Shown here one piece after another: positions 53,022 to 62,648 of a stretch of DNA of 64,000 nt. Location of the stretch: positions 372,001 through 436,000 of the forward strand of contig JBMNEO010000003.1 of NCBI GenBank assembly GCA_050948825.1. The letters run 5' to 3'. Source of the DNA: DUQX01 sp050948825 (GTDB lineage: Bacteria; Bacillota; Dethiobacteria; DTU022; UBA8154). The notes below the pieces were generated by a model, which worked only from the letters and a program-made list of their open reading frames with translations, was not told where the DNA came from and did no database searches. Position 1 is the stretch's first letter; the number at the start of each line of letters is the position of its first letter. The position numbers and the translations under genes were made by a program.

Positions 53022-53712
53022 TGACTTTGCCTCCCCCCTGGAAATAATAAAGCAAGGAATTGATGGCAAAAGAAATTAGCAGCAAAATTAACCCCAGGCC
53101 CAGGGCCAGTTCAAAGTTTCCCTTGCCGGTTTCCAGGACAATGGCTGTAGTCATGACCCTGGTATGCCCTTCAATGTTGCCACCGACAATCATCACGGCA
53201 CCCACTTCAGCAATTACCCTTCCAAGGCCGGTTACAACAGCCCCGAAGATCGCAAAACGGGATTCGCGTACCACTGTCCAGGCAATTAAAATCCTGTCCG
53301 CCCCAAGGGTACGCGCAGTTTCCTGCACTTCTTTCCCCCTGCTGCGGATACCGATCATTGTCAAAGCGGCAATGATGGGAACAGCCAGGGCAAACTGGGC
53401 CATAATCATTGCTGTAGGGGTATATAGAAGGCCAAGGACACCCAAGGGGCCCATGCGGGATATAAGAAGGTAGATAACCAGACCGGCTACCACCGGAGGC
53501 AGGCCCATCAGCGTGTAGAGAAGCTTGCTGACAAAACGGGTCCTCTCCGGCGGCTTCAGCCCCAGGTAGGCCCCCAGGGGCACACCTGCCAGGGTAGCAA
53601 AGACCACCGCCAGCAGGGAAACCTGGAGGGAAAGCAGTACGATCCGAATCAGGTTAGGATCGAGGGTAAGGATTAACGAAAATGCTTTAAAAACTCCTTC
53701 CAGCAGGGACAA
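53011..53712 (-). CDS. tupB: Tungstate ABC transporter permease TupB
   Basis: A 233-residue permease with about five spans from TTG 53712 (GAGGAG upstream). The ABC permease loop EVQETARTLGADRILIAW and GRVIAEVGAVMIVGGNIEG are typical of TupB. It carries tungstate, possibly with some molybdate, across the membrane. Confidence 0.9.
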   Translation of the reverse strand: MSLLEGVFKAFSLILTLDPNLIRIVLLSLQVSLLAVVFATLAGVPLGAYLGLKPPERTRFVSKLLYTLMGLPPVVAGLVIYLLISRMGPLGVLGLLYTPTAMIMAQFALAVPIIAALTMIGIRSRGKEVQETARTLGADRILIAWTVVRESRFAIFGAVVTGLGRVIAEVGAVMIVGGNIEGHTRVMTTAIVLETGKGNFELALGLGLILLLISFAINSLLYYFQGGGKVIAR

Positions 53713-53845
53713 CCGATCACTCCTCAAATTTAATCCGGTTTGGAAATAGCAACTTAAATGAGATTATTTACACAGGTTCGACAATTATTTGCAACCTGGA
53801 AGGCATCATGGGGATGTCCTCAAAAGGCGTGAAAATTCACCCGTC

Positions 53846-54808
53846 TTAATCATCTACCCCTTTACCCGGGAAGAAAAGGCTTTCCCCGCCAATCTGGAAG
53901 GAAGCAGTCAGCTCCTGCCCTTCAGTTGACATCATAAAATCAATAAGTTTTAAAGCGCTGTTATACTTAACATGGGGATGCATTTCAGGATTAACAGCCA
54001 TGATTCCGTACTGGTTAAAAAGAACGGGATCTCCTTCCAGGAGAATTTCCAGGTCAAGTGAGTCTTTCATCGAAAGGTAGGTGGCCCTGTCTGTCAAGGT
54101 ATAACCCTGTTTTTCACCGGCCATGATTAATGTATCGCCCATCCCCTTTCCAACAGAAAAATACCAGTCACCTTCCGTAGAAAACCCCGCACTGTCCCAA
54201 ATGGCCAGCTCCTTGCGGTGCGTCCCCGAATCGTCCCCCCGGGAAACAAAGGGATGCCCGCCTGAGGCGATAGCGGCAAAAGCATCGCTTACTTTCTCCA
54301 CTCCCTTTAAACCTGCCGGGTCCGCCGCCGGGCCGACAATAATAAAATCATTGTACATTACATCTTGCCGATCTGTAAAGTAACCCTCTTCAACCAGCCG
54401 CAATTCCGAAGCGCGGTCGTGAACGAGAAGAATATCCGCATCCCCCCTCTTGCCTGTCTCCAGTGCCTGACCGGTGCCCTGAGAAACCACCCGTACTTCA
54501 ATACCGTATTTTTCTGTAAAGGCCGGGAGCAGTTCGTCCAGCAGCCCCGAATCATAGGTGCTCGTTGTAGTAGCAAGAACGATAAACTCATCCCCGGGAG
54601 TCTGCTCATCCTCAGGAGTATGTGCCTCGCCATTTTCCTGAGCTGTTTCTTCCAGGTCATTTTCATCTGCCGGGGGTGTCTCCTGCCCCTGAGAACAACC
54701 GCTGCCAAGTATCATTAGAAACATCAGGCAAAATACTGCAAAGACATAAAAAAGTTTGTTAAAATCCTTCCTCAGCATCTTTTTAGACCCTGTCTTTAAT
54801 AAGCTCAT
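53846..54808 (-). CDS. tupA: Tungstate-binding lipoprotein TupA
   Basis: A 320-residue binding protein from ATG 54808 (AGAGGT upstream). Signal peptide with lipobox ILGSGC, an acidic linker, then the tungstate motif ATTTSTYDSGLLDELLP, RGDADILLVHDR and SRGDDSGTHRKEL. TupA binds tungstate with very high affinity and prefers it to molybdate. A consensus promoter and conserved leader precede it. Supply of tungsten fits the two AOR-family enzymes in the window. Confidence 0.93.
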   Translation of the reverse strand: MSLLKTGSKKMLRKDFNKLFYVFAVFCLMFLMILGSGCSQGQETPPADENDLEETAQENGEAHTPEDEQTPGDEFIVLATTTSTYDSGLLDELLPAFTEKYGIEVRVVSQGTGQALETGKRGDADILLVHDRASELRLVEEGYFTDRQDVMYNDFIIVGPAADPAGLKGVEKVSDAFAAIASGGHPFVSRGDDSGTHRKELAIWDSAGFSTEGDWYFSVGKGMGDTLIMAGEKQGYTLTDRATYLSMKDSLDLEILLEGDPVLFNQYGIMAVNPEMHPHVKYNSALKLIDFMMSTEGQELTASFQIGGESLFFPGKGVDD

Positions 54809-54897
54809 TAATATACCTCTTTTCATTGAATAATACTTGATTTCCCGCTATGTTCGAGAAATAATATGCACCTTTATGCATACCGTTTGTAAACAAA

Positions 54898-55029
54898 AAA
54901 CCCCTCTTATTGCCTAGAATCCCATTTGTATTTACAGATTTTAAAAATACACCTCCCTTTACACCCATTTCTTATTGAAAAAAAACGACTTAACAATAAT
55001 ATTATATTTGAGAAAAAATGTACTGTCAA
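54898..55029 (-). promoter_or_regulatory. Sigma-A promoter and conserved leader of tupA (copy A)
   Basis: TTGACA (55029-55024) and TATAAT (55006-55001) are 17 bases apart. The roughly 95 bases from the promoter to 54920, containing ATGGGTGTAAAGGGAGG, and a later AATAAGAGGGGTTT, recur in the same order at 57870-58040. A hairpin TGTATTT/AAATACA lies in the leader. Regulation by tungstate or molybdate is possible. Confidence 0.65.
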
Positions 55030-55115
55030 TCATCGGACCAAAAACAAAAGGCAGGGCAAGTTGTTCCCTGCCCTGCCAGTGTAAAACAAAATCATATTCT
55101 ACAGGCAGTTCACAG

Positions 55116-55830
55116 CTAAGGCTTCGGATAGGTTACTTTTACCATGTTTGCTGTACCGTCCCAGTCCACCTGGCAGCCAAGGTTTTCAGCGATGAACCGC
55201 AACGGCAGCATCGTCCTACCCGGCGGCAGGATCACGGGGGTAACCTTTGGGTTTGTGGAATCAACGAAAACGTTCTGCCCGTTAACGACTGCTGCATTGT
55301 TTCCGATCCAGAGTTCAATGTACTTCCCATCCAGGGAAACCGTCACTTGCTCTGCGGCAGGGTCCCACTTCACCGCAGCCCCCAGCGGCTCGGCAACGTA
55401 CCTGATTGGCAGGAGTGTTCTGCTTTCCAGGATTACCGGTGGTGCGTCCATCATCTCTGGCTGACTATTGACCAGATATGTCCTATTATTTACGTAAAAA
55501 ATAATCTCTGTTTGCCCGGTTGTTACAGCATCCAAAGGCTTCTCTGCTGCCTGAGTGTCTTCAGGCTGCCGCCTTGATCTTGTAACAGTATTGCGCGCCG
55601 TTCTTTAACCCCTTGTCCGTGTAGCTTCTCGTTTCGGGTCCCAGGCTCGCTACAGCCTCGTATTCGCTACCGTAAGGTTTGCGGTAAACAACGTATTCAT
55701 CTACATTCGCTGCTGCATTCCAGGAAAGCCGGATGCTTGTATCTGTAATATCCGAGTCACTATCCGGCGTGGCAAGCTGCGGGTACAAAGTCAGCTCAGC
55801 GGTAGCGGCAGTTGCCCCCGTTATCCAGCG
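55116..55830 (-). pseudogene. Frameshifted Fn3 / copper-amine-oxidase-like domain protein
   Basis: Two reading frames join into one protein: a fibronectin type III domain (IRLSWNAAANVDEYVVYRKP, 55788-55561) ending in a stop, and a copper-amine-oxidase N-terminal-like domain in the other frame (55535-55116; RTLLPIRYVAEPLGAAVKWD, TMLPLRFIAENLGCQVDWD). A single-base shift near 55565 would join them, and a stop just upstream of the Fn3 part removes any signal peptide. Such modules belong to secreted cell-surface proteins; this copy is dead. Confidence 0.75.
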
Positions 55831-55992
55831 ATCTTATAAATTAGCCATAAAAGATGATGCGGCGCAGAAGTAGAGTTCGAAAAAAGGAAGTAAGGAAGAA
55901 ATACTTGAATATAATTCATAAAACATAGCAATAAAATCAAGAGTGAGTGTAACTTTTCTTTTTATTATCCGTTTTATTTACGAAAAGACGGG

Positions 55993-56502
55993 ATGGTAGT
56001 GAGAATGAAAACACTGGAGGAACTTTACGGGTTTTACATTAACGACTTGTATAAATACCTGCTTCATCTTTCGGGCCATCCCCAGGCAGCAGAGGACCTG
56101 GTCCAGGATACCTTTATTAAAGCTTATGAGCATCTGGAGAGCTACCGGGGAGAAAAAGTTCGCCCCTGGCTTTTCCGCATTGCCCACAACACTTTTATTG
56201 ACTGGTATCGCAGGGAAAAACGCCAGATACAAACAGACCCCGCCTTAATGGACAGCCTGAAAGAGGGTACAAAACCCGGCCCTGAAGAATGTATCCTGCT
56301 GCAAGAAAAGCTGGATTGCTGGTTCAAAGCAGTGAAATCTTTGTCTGCTAAAAGCCAACAGGTCATACTTCTCAGGGACTACCATGACTTTAATTACCGG
56401 GAAATTGCTCATATTACAGGCATCAGCTTGACCAGTGTAAAGGTAACTATATTTCGTGCCCGTCAGAAAATTAGAGAGGTGATGGATGATGCTGAACTGT
56501 GA
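55993..56502 (+). CDS. ECF-type RNA polymerase sigma factor
   Basis: A 169-residue sigma-70 family factor with only regions 2 (AAEDLVQDTFIKAYEHL, RPWLFRIAHNTFIDWYRREK) and 4 (SAKSQQVILLRDYHDFNYREIA, TGISLTSVKVTIFRARQKIR). The start may be 55993 or ATG 56005. Its end overlaps an anti-sigma gene by 17 bases, so its activity is likely held in check by that membrane protein. It resembles SigY/SigW-type stress factors; the regulon is unknown. Confidence 0.92.
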   Translation: MVVRMKTLEELYGFYINDLYKYLLHLSGHPQAAEDLVQDTFIKAYEHLESYRGEKVRPWLFRIAHNTFIDWYRREKRQIQTDPALMDSLKEGTKPGPEECILLQEKLDCWFKAVKSLSAKSQQVILLRDYHDFNYREIAHITGISLTSVKVTIFRARQKIREVMDDAEL

Positions 56503-57796
56503 AAAATTTAAGCAGTTAAAAGATAAGTTCCTGCAGGGCGATATTTCACCGGAGGAGGAAAAAGCAATTGAATTTCACCTGGAAAACTGCACTGCCTGCC
56601 GGCAAATGCTGGATGAATGGCTTGCTGCTAATGAAACCGAAAACGTAAACCTTAAAGATAATTTATTGGATGTCGCTAACGGCAGTAGATTGAATGAAAA
56701 GAAACAGCGCAGTATATTACTCCGCGCCAAGTATAGAAACCGCATCAATATCGCCCTTTCCCTGCTGTTGCTCTTTGCTGTTTTAAATATCGCCGGAAGT
56801 ATCCTGTCCAGTCTCTATTTCAACCGGGGCGGTGAAAACTCCATTCTGTACAAAACCCAAAAAACAGCAGCACTATTGACTGAATTCAGCTTCCCTAACA
56901 TAACCATGCCGCTTTCCTTTTCTCCCCCTGCTACTTTTTTTTCACGGGCAGGATGGGGACACAGCAGTGTAGAAATAAAACCATATTTTGTTGTAAAAGG
57001 GAATTATGCTCTGCAAAAACAGGTTGGAAAAGAAAAAATAGTGATCGGTCATCTAAATATCAATCATCTCTTTTCCTCGGTATTGACCCGGCGGCAGTGG
57101 GAAAACGGTGAGTACCAGCATTATCTTTATTTCTATCATCCTGACCAGCTCCCCGGCCTTGATAATAGACACGGCCATATACCGGCTGCTTCCGAAGAAA
57201 CCTGGCATGTTCTGGATGTACTTCCTGAGGGAACCGTAGCGGAACTATCGCTATCTCTCCTGGATGTTTACTCCATAGATCAGGTGAAGGCTATGTTAAA
57301 TGATTTTGATCTGGAAATTACATGGTATGCTATCGCAACCGGACTAGAGGGAAAAACCCTGCTCGGCAGAAATCCCGACTATTCCCCTTCGGCCCATGAT
57401 AACACCAGCTTGCAACGGCATAGCGCACCACTGTCAGCTTTTAACGGTGCCTGGGGGCTGCCGGAGCTCTCCAGGAACATGTTAATACAGCACTCTCCGG
57501 TATCTCAGGAGGACAGCGCCCTCCGCGAGAAATATTTTCTAGAATCAATGAGATTTTTAGTTGAAAACGAAAAAATTGCCAGGCGCCTTTATCAGGGCAA
57601 TCCACGGGATCTGCGTCTAACAGAGCGTTTCCAGTATATCAAGGATAACGGCATCCAGGTTTACGGCATTGTCATTACAGGACCCACGAAAGAATTATTA
57701 AAGCTGCAGGAACTGAAGACTGTCCATTCTCCAGCTCTAGGCGATGTGGAACTGTGGAACTGGTTCGACCGCAGTTTCAGCGGTACGATGTATTAA
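56486..57796 (+). CDS. Membrane anti-sigma factor with zinc-finger N-terminus
   Basis: A 436-residue protein. Residues 1-60 hold the ZAS motif FHLENCTACRQ, which binds the sigma factor; one membrane segment follows (about 88-111), then a 320-residue extracytoplasmic domain like the sigma-factor regulator N/C domains. Translation starts inside the sigma gene. It should release the sigma factor upon an envelope signal. Length is ordinary for the sensor-type anti-sigma family. Confidence 0.85.
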   Translation: MMLNCEKFKQLKDKFLQGDISPEEEKAIEFHLENCTACRQMLDEWLAANETENVNLKDNLLDVANGSRLNEKKQRSILLRAKYRNRINIALSLLLLFAVLNIAGSILSSLYFNRGGENSILYKTQKTAALLTEFSFPNITMPLSFSPPATFFSRAGWGHSSVEIKPYFVVKGNYALQKQVGKEKIVIGHLNINHLFSSVLTRRQWENGEYQHYLYFYHPDQLPGLDNRHGHIPAASEETWHVLDVLPEGTVAELSLSLLDVYSIDQVKAMLNDFDLEITWYAIATGLEGKTLLGRNPDYSPSAHDNTSLQRHSAPLSAFNGAWGLPELSRNMLIQHSPVSQEDSALREKYFLESMRFLVENEKIARRLYQGNPRDLRLTERFQYIKDNGIQVYGIVITGPTKELLKLQELKTVHSPALGDVELWNWFDRSFSGTMY

Positions 57797-57829
57797 ATCA
57801 ATATAACTTGGGTTTGTCCCCTTATAGAA

Positions 57830-57857
57830 GATAAGGCCGGGATTATCCCGGCTATCG
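57830..57857. terminator. Hairpin after the anti-sigma gene
   Basis: A near-perfect palindrome around GCCGGGATTATCCCGGC. It lacks a T-run but is 35 bases after the stop and may end that transcript; on the other strand it would end a transcript from promoter copy B. Confidence 0.6.
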
Positions 57858-57869
57858 TCAAAATCAAGT

Positions 57870-58040
57870 AAACCCCTCTTATTATCTGGAGCTGCCAAAA
57901 AAAACATACTGCAATTAAGACTTTCTAATAAGACTTACAAATATGTTTACAGATTTAAATAACACCCCCTTTCACCCATTTTTTAAGTTAAAAACAATTA
58001 TTAGCGATAATATTATATTTAAGAAAATATGCGCTGTCAA
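57870..58040 (-). promoter_or_regulatory. Orphan promoter and leader resembling that of tupA (copy B)
   Basis: TTGACA (58040-58035) and TATAAT (58017-58012) are 17 bases apart, followed by sequence closely matching the tupA leader (ATGGGTGAAAGGGGGTG, AAATCTGTAAA, AATAAGAGGGGTTT). No gene follows; the transcript would run into the hairpin at 57830. It could be a small RNA or a leftover of a duplicated tupA region. Confidence 0.6.
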
Positions 58041-58152
58041 CACTTTTTGAATTGCGTCTTTAGTCGAACGATGTTTCACGTCACCTTGTTATGGTGACAA
58101 GATAGATGCTAACCCCCTAATACACTCAGAAACAGATTAACTTACATCTTGA

Positions 58153-58198
58153 AAAATGGGATTCTCGGAGAAAAAATGTGTCTCCGAAACCCCATTTT
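58153..58198 (-). terminator. Terminator of tRNA-Pro
   Basis: AAAATGGG/CCCATTTT and inner CGGAGA/TCTCCG pair; on the minus strand the stem ends in a T-run (CCATTTTTC). It begins five bases after tRNA-Pro. Confidence 0.85.
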
Positions 58199-58202
58199 AT
58201 CG

Positions 58203-58279
58203 TGGTCGGGGCGGCGGGATTTGAACCCGCGACCTCTTGGTCCCAAACCAAGCGCGCTGCCAAGCTGCGCCACGCCCCG
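58203..58279 (-). tRNA. tRNA-Pro (TGG)
   Basis: A 77-base cloverleaf with acceptor CGGGGCG/CGCCCCG, anticodon loop TTTGGGA (anticodon TGG) and encoded CCA. Confidence 0.95.
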
Positions 58280-58471
58280 TTAATAAGAACAAACAGCTGT
58301 AGTGTGAACCTTACTACATAAAAATTCTACCATTGAAATATATTAGTCTTTCACCAAACTATAATATTAACTACCCAACCCAATATATTAACAGTATATT
58401 AACCGTTTCCAAAACAAGTTACCGCTTCAATGTATTTGATTCTAACATATTCTGCAGAAAAACTCAATATC

Positions 58472-59065
58472 CTAAAAATGCGTTAACACATCCCTGATTT
58501 TTAACAATGCCTTACCCCGGTGGCTAATACGGCTTTTAGTCTCCATATCCATCTCTGCAAAGGTTTTATTTCCATCGCCATAGATAAAAAGAGGATCATA
58601 GCCAAATCCCTGATTACCACGCGGTAAAGTTGCTAAAAATCCTTCACAGCTTCCCTCAACCGTTATTGTTTTTACACCCGGAGCTGCTACAGCCATTACA
58701 CATACAAACCGCGCTTTTCTCTGGGGATGTGGAACATTTTCCATTAATTTCAGCAATAGCGCATTGTTTTGCTCGTCCGTTGTCCCTTCCCCGGCGAAAC
58801 GGGCTGAATGAACCCCCGGCTTTCCACCCAGGTAAAGCACTTCCAAACCCGAATCATCTGCAAGGACAAGTTCACCCGTCAGCCGGCTGATAGTTTCCGC
58901 TTTAAGCACAGCATTTTCCTTAAACGTTAACCCCGTTTCCTCAACTTCCGGCAACTCGGGAAAATCTATAAGGGAATATATTTCATAAGCAAGCGAAGAG
59001 AGAATGTTTATCAGCTCTCTCTTTTTTCCTTCATTGCGTGATGCAATAATCAGCTTCTTTTTCAT
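58472..59065 (-). CDS. rdgB: XTP/dITP diphosphatase RdgB/HAM1
   Basis: A 197-residue HAM1 enzyme that hydrolyses XTP, ITP and dITP. Motifs: SRNEGKKRELI at the start, TFKENAVLKAETI, VLADDSGLEVLYLGGKPGVHSARFAG, and GYDPLFIYGDG with FAEM and KSRISHRGKAL. The ATG overlaps the RNase PH stop by four bases, a common pair. Confidence 0.95.
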   Translation of the reverse strand: MKKKLIIASRNEGKKRELINILSSLAYEIYSLIDFPELPEVEETGLTFKENAVLKAETISRLTGELVLADDSGLEVLYLGGKPGVHSARFAGEGTTDEQNNALLLKLMENVPHPQRKARFVCVMAVAAPGVKTITVEGSCEGFLATLPRGNQGFGYDPLFIYGDGNKTFAEMDMETKSRISHRGKALLKIRDVLTHF

Positions 59066-59805
59066 GTTCGATAATTTACCTTTGATGCAATTTCTCCCAG
59101 CGAATCCCGCTGTTTGGAGACAAGCAGACGAATTCCCTTAACCCCAAGATCAAGCAGGTTGTTCAACTCCCGACGAGAAAAAGGTTTTCCTTCTGCCGTA
59201 CCCTGTATTTCAACCAGTTCCCCGCTGCCGGTCATCACAATATTCATATCCACATCAGCTTTGCTATCCTCTTCAAAGGAAAGGTCAAGCAAAGTTTCCC
59301 CTTTAACCATTCCAACGCTTATTGCCGCTACAAAGTCAGTTAGCGGGAATTTGTAAACTTTCCCCCCCCTGTGCAGATACTCCATGGCATCGGCCAGGGC
59401 AACGAATGCTCCGGTAATTGCCGCTGTTCTCGTACCCCCGTCCGCCTGGAGCACATCACAATCCAGCCAAACGGTTCTCTCACCGAGGGCTTCTAAATCT
59501 ACCACTGAGCGGAGAGACCTGCCGATAAGCCGCTGGATCTCGTATGTACGGCCGCTTACCCGTCCGCGAACAGCATCCCTAATATTCCTTTGATGGGTTG
59601 AACGTGGGAGCAGTGAGTATTCAGCAGTAACCCATCCCCGCTGCTCACCTTTCATCCAGGAAGGCACGCCTTCTTCAACCGAAGCGGCGCAGATTACTTT
59701 CGTATTTCCCATTTCAATAAAAGCAGATCCTTCCGCATATTTTAAAAATTTCCGGGTGATCTGGACCTGCCTGAGTTCTTCATTGGTTCTTCCATAAGGG
59801 CGCAT
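59062..59805 (-). CDS. rph: Ribonuclease PH
   Basis: A 247-residue phosphorolytic exoribonuclease for tRNA 3-prime trimming. Motifs: RTNEELRQVQITRKFLKYAEGS, VTAEYSLLPRSTHQRNIRDA, VRGRVSGRTYEIQRLIGRSL, LDCDVLQADGGTRTAAITGA and EIQGTAEGKPFSR. Full length and unremarkable. Followed directly by rdgB. Confidence 0.96.
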   Translation of the reverse strand: MRPYGRTNEELRQVQITRKFLKYAEGSAFIEMGNTKVICAASVEEGVPSWMKGEQRGWVTAEYSLLPRSTHQRNIRDAVRGRVSGRTYEIQRLIGRSLRSVVDLEALGERTVWLDCDVLQADGGTRTAAITGAFVALADAMEYLHRGGKVYKFPLTDFVAAISVGMVKGETLLDLSFEEDSKADVDMNIVMTGSGELVEIQGTAEGKPFSRRELNNLLDLGVKGIRLLVSKQRDSLGEIASKVNYRT

Positions 59806-59917
59806 CCAATTATCCTGCTTTCTAAATTAGTTTCTATTTCCATGTTTATTATAACTTACCAGCGGTGAAGGATACAAGCGCACTTCTGCACTCAGCATTA
59901 ATACATTTATCATACCC

Positions 59918-60979
59918 TCATGTTAACGGATTGATGACCAGAGGCCGTAAAAAAGGTTCATCCAGTGGGGTACCGTAGTTCAGTTTAATTTTTTCTCCCT
60001 CTACTAGCAGCTGCACTTTTTCTACCCCCGGCAGTTGAGTCAGGGTTAAGATCACCTGCATGATAACATTTTTCTCTCCACTAAGACCGCCTTTGTAATT
60101 CATTATTTCCTTAGAAAAATCGGCTATAAGGGTATTATCCTGCAGGACAAAATCCCGCAGCTCCGTTCCTGGAGGCAGCTCGGTAAAAAGGGAACTCTCC
60201 GACCGTGGACCTTTTAGAAGTTCTTCCAAGGTAGCTTTTATTATTTCCCTGTCAGCAGAAATTACACGGGTTACAGGCATGTAGAAAATATGGTTTTCAC
60301 CTAAAACAGCACAGTAATATAACGTTACAGGTTGTATTTTATTAATCTCGATTGCTTCATCGGCTACCTCCAGGTTTAATCCCCGTTCCCAGCCGAAAGT
60401 CCCCTTCCCCGATGTGCCTCCGGGGAATTCATCCGGAGAAAATCCCTCTACCATGATCTGTACTTCCTCAACACTGGGGAACTGCAACAGGGTAAAAACA
60501 ATGCTGTTTAGCACATTTCTTTCATCCCCGGGATCGTAGCTCATGATATCTTTACTCAGGTCAACTTTGGCAAGGCCATCCCGGATGGTTAACCCCAGGA
60601 CTTTTGTTGTCGGCGGCAGCGGGGAACTTAAACCATAACGCATCTCCTGTGCCGGAGTCGGGCCTTTAATCAATTCTTCCAGCGCTGCCCTGGCCACACC
60701 CTGGGTCCAGGGGACAGTTACAGTTACCGGCACGAGATAATTATCTTTGCCATCCACATAATACACCTGGAGATAAAGGATACCTTCAGGCAGCTCTTCT
60801 TGCTGTTGTCTGATACCTTCCCTGTCTTGTTCTTCTGGAATAACATCCTGGGGATCTTCCTTTTCTCTTGAAAGGTATGGGAAAAAGTCCTGTGCACATC
60901 CCATAATACAAAAAGAACCAATCAAGCAAAGAAACAAAGCAAAATAATTAATTTTTTTTACCACCTTGCAAAATTGCAT
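59918..60979 (-). CDS. GerMN-domain sporulation/germination lipoprotein
   Basis: A 353-residue lipoprotein from ATG 60979 (AAGGAAG upstream; GTG at 60988 is weaker). Lipobox is FCIMGC. Two GerMN domains follow, each with LYLQVYYVDG- or VTLYYCAV-type starts, ARAALEELIKGPTP or IKATLEELLKGP, and LADFSKEIMNYKGG-like segments. GerM acts in sporulation and germination in Bacillus. It lies between murI and rph in this genome, as gerM does in Bacillus (murI-gerM-rph-rdgB). Confidence 0.9.
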   Translation of the reverse strand: MQFCKVVKKINYFALFLCLIGSFCIMGCAQDFFPYLSREKEDPQDVIPEEQDREGIRQQQEELPEGILYLQVYYVDGKDNYLVPVTVTVPWTQGVARAALEELIKGPTPAQEMRYGLSSPLPPTTKVLGLTIRDGLAKVDLSKDIMSYDPGDERNVLNSIVFTLLQFPSVEEVQIMVEGFSPDEFPGGTSGKGTFGWERGLNLEVADEAIEINKIQPVTLYYCAVLGENHIFYMPVTRVISADREIIKATLEELLKGPRSESSLFTELPPGTELRDFVLQDNTLIADFSKEIMNYKGGLSGEKNVIMQVILTLTQLPGVEKVQLLVEGEKIKLNYGTPLDEPFLRPLVINPLT

Positions 60980-61199
60980 TTTTTTCACTTCCTTGTATAC
61001 AAACCTTAATCACTATAATATATATGTATATCCGGTTCTGTATAATTATGAAAAAAAAAGCAGCCTTCAAGCTGCTATAATTATTCAATTTAAATGGTAA
61101 ACATTATATTTATTTAAATGACCTTCTTCTCAAAGGCTTGCCCCCTGCCAGGCTTCCTGCAACCCGCTGCCGGATTTCTAGTTGCAATCAAACCCAAGA

Positions 61200-62027
61200 C
61201 TACCAGGGGAGTATTACCTGATAAACCTTGATTGTTCCTTTAAGCACATTTTGGGCAAGATCTGCAAAGGGTTTGGCCGGGCCGCTAACGAAAAAACGAC
61301 GGTTTGATATAGTTTGACCGTCATCGCTTAATAAATTTTTTCCTTCTAAAACCCTTTTTGCCTCTCTTGCCGTTTCTTCGGCAGAACTGATCAGCTTCAC
61401 TTCGGGACCCATCACCTTTTCAATAACATCCGCCATAAGGGGGTAATGAGTACAACCCAGAATCAAAGTATCTATCTCCGCTTTTTTAAGGGGTAGCAAG
61501 TATTCTTCCGCCACCCTGACAGCTTCAGGCGAGTTCACCAAACCATTTTCCACAATAAGAACAAATAGCGGACAGGGTTGGCTGTATAATTGAACCTCGG
61601 GAGCAAATCTGTCAAAAACATCCTGGTAAGCCCCGCTTTTTATTGTTCCGGTTGTGCCGATAACGCCAATTTTATTATTTTGTGTCTGCCCCAGTGCTGC
61701 CCTTACACCGGGTTCTATTACCCCCAGGAGCGGAAGATCTGTTTTCTCTTGATAGTAGTGCAATCCTGCCGAAGTTGCTGTATTACAGGCAATAATAACA
61801 AGTTTAATCTCCTGAGTCTTTAAAAAGTCTAATATCTCATAAACAAAACCTCTCACCTGTTCAAAAGGGCGCGGCCCATAGGGCATATGAGCAGTATCAC
61901 CAAAGTATACAATATTTTCATTGGGAAGCTGGCTGATTATTTCTTTTACTACAGTAAGACCTCCTACCCCGGAATCAATCAGGGCAATGGACTTACATTG
62001 TTCCATTGCCAAACAATTACTTTTCAT
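61200..62027 (-). CDS. murI: Glutamate racemase MurI
   Basis: A 275-residue racemase from ATG 62027 (AAGGAG nine bases upstream). Motifs: IALIDSGVGGLTVVKEI, VYFGDTAHMPYGPR, the first catalytic cysteine in VIIACNTATSAG and the second in LILGCTHYPLM. It makes D-glutamate for peptidoglycan. Together with gerM, rph and rdgB it matches the Bacillus order. Confidence 0.95.
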   Translation of the reverse strand: MKSNCLAMEQCKSIALIDSGVGGLTVVKEIISQLPNENIVYFGDTAHMPYGPRPFEQVRGFVYEILDFLKTQEIKLVIIACNTATSAGLHYYQEKTDLPLLGVIEPGVRAALGQTQNNKIGVIGTTGTIKSGAYQDVFDRFAPEVQLYSQPCPLFVLIVENGLVNSPEAVRVAEEYLLPLKKAEIDTLILGCTHYPLMADVIEKVMGPEVKLISSAEETAREAKRVLEGKNLLSDDGQTISNRRFFVSGPAKPFADLAQNVLKGTIKVYQVILPW

Positions 62028-62126
62028 TCTAAAAAGCTCCTTCCCTAATGTATCCCTGCCACTTTTTGCATGCATTCCATTACATAATCAACGTATACGA
62101 TACGCACTGTTAAAACCTCAAGATAG

Positions 62127-62648
62127 TTATTTTGCTTTCCTTTTTGGAAAAAAACCGCCAATTATTTTCCTGGTGTCAGTGACTGAAACGAAAGCTTTCT
62201 TATCCTCGGAATTGATTACTTTCATTATTTTAGGCAGATCGCGTCTTTTAAGCAGCACATTAAGAATATTATGAGCCCCATCTCTACCGTATCCTTCGAG
62301 GGAAGTCACGCCAAAACCTTCACTCCTTAACTTTCGCTGCAAATCTTCAAATTTTTCTAAGGAGATTATTTGAACGTTAACGTAACCCAGCGCAATTCGC
62401 TCTTCGATATAACTGCCGATATAAGTTCCCACTCCGAATCCTGCCGCATACAACAGTATACTTGAAGGGCTGTTGATATTTCTCACTACTTCAGTCAAAG
62501 CAATAATGTAAAGACCTGATTCAAGAAAACCAATCAAAGAAGCCGATAAGCTTTGCCCGCGCATTATTAAAAGTATCCTAAAAGTCGCCAGGGACATATC
62601 AATTACCCTGGCGAAAAAAATAAAGAGTCCACTAAATAATAATGGCAT
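62127..62648 (-). CDS. DUF2179/DUF5698 family membrane protein (UPF0316)
   Basis: A 173-residue protein from ATG 62648 (AAGGAGG upstream). Three membrane segments (LLFSGLFIFFARVIDMSLA and others) precede a cytoplasmic DUF2179 domain with YVNVQIISLEKFEDLQRKL and DGAHNILNVLLKRRDLPKI. This matches the UPF0316/YebE group, of unknown function. It lies downstream of an approximately 480-base gap and upstream of murI. Confidence 0.87.
   Translation of the reverse strand: MPLLFSGLFIFFARVIDMSLATFRILLIMRGQSLSASLIGFLESGLYIIALTEVVRNINSPSSILLYAAGFGVGTYIGSYIEERIALGYVNVQIISLEKFEDLQRKLRSEGFGVTSLEGYGRDGAHNILNVLLKRRDLPKIMKVINSEDKKAFVSVTDTRKIIGGFFPKRKAK

Noticed and set aside
54783..54968. A 61-codon open frame in the tupA leader
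   Set aside because: The frame is not kept in the matching block at 57870-58040, where it stops after ten codons, and it overlaps tupA.
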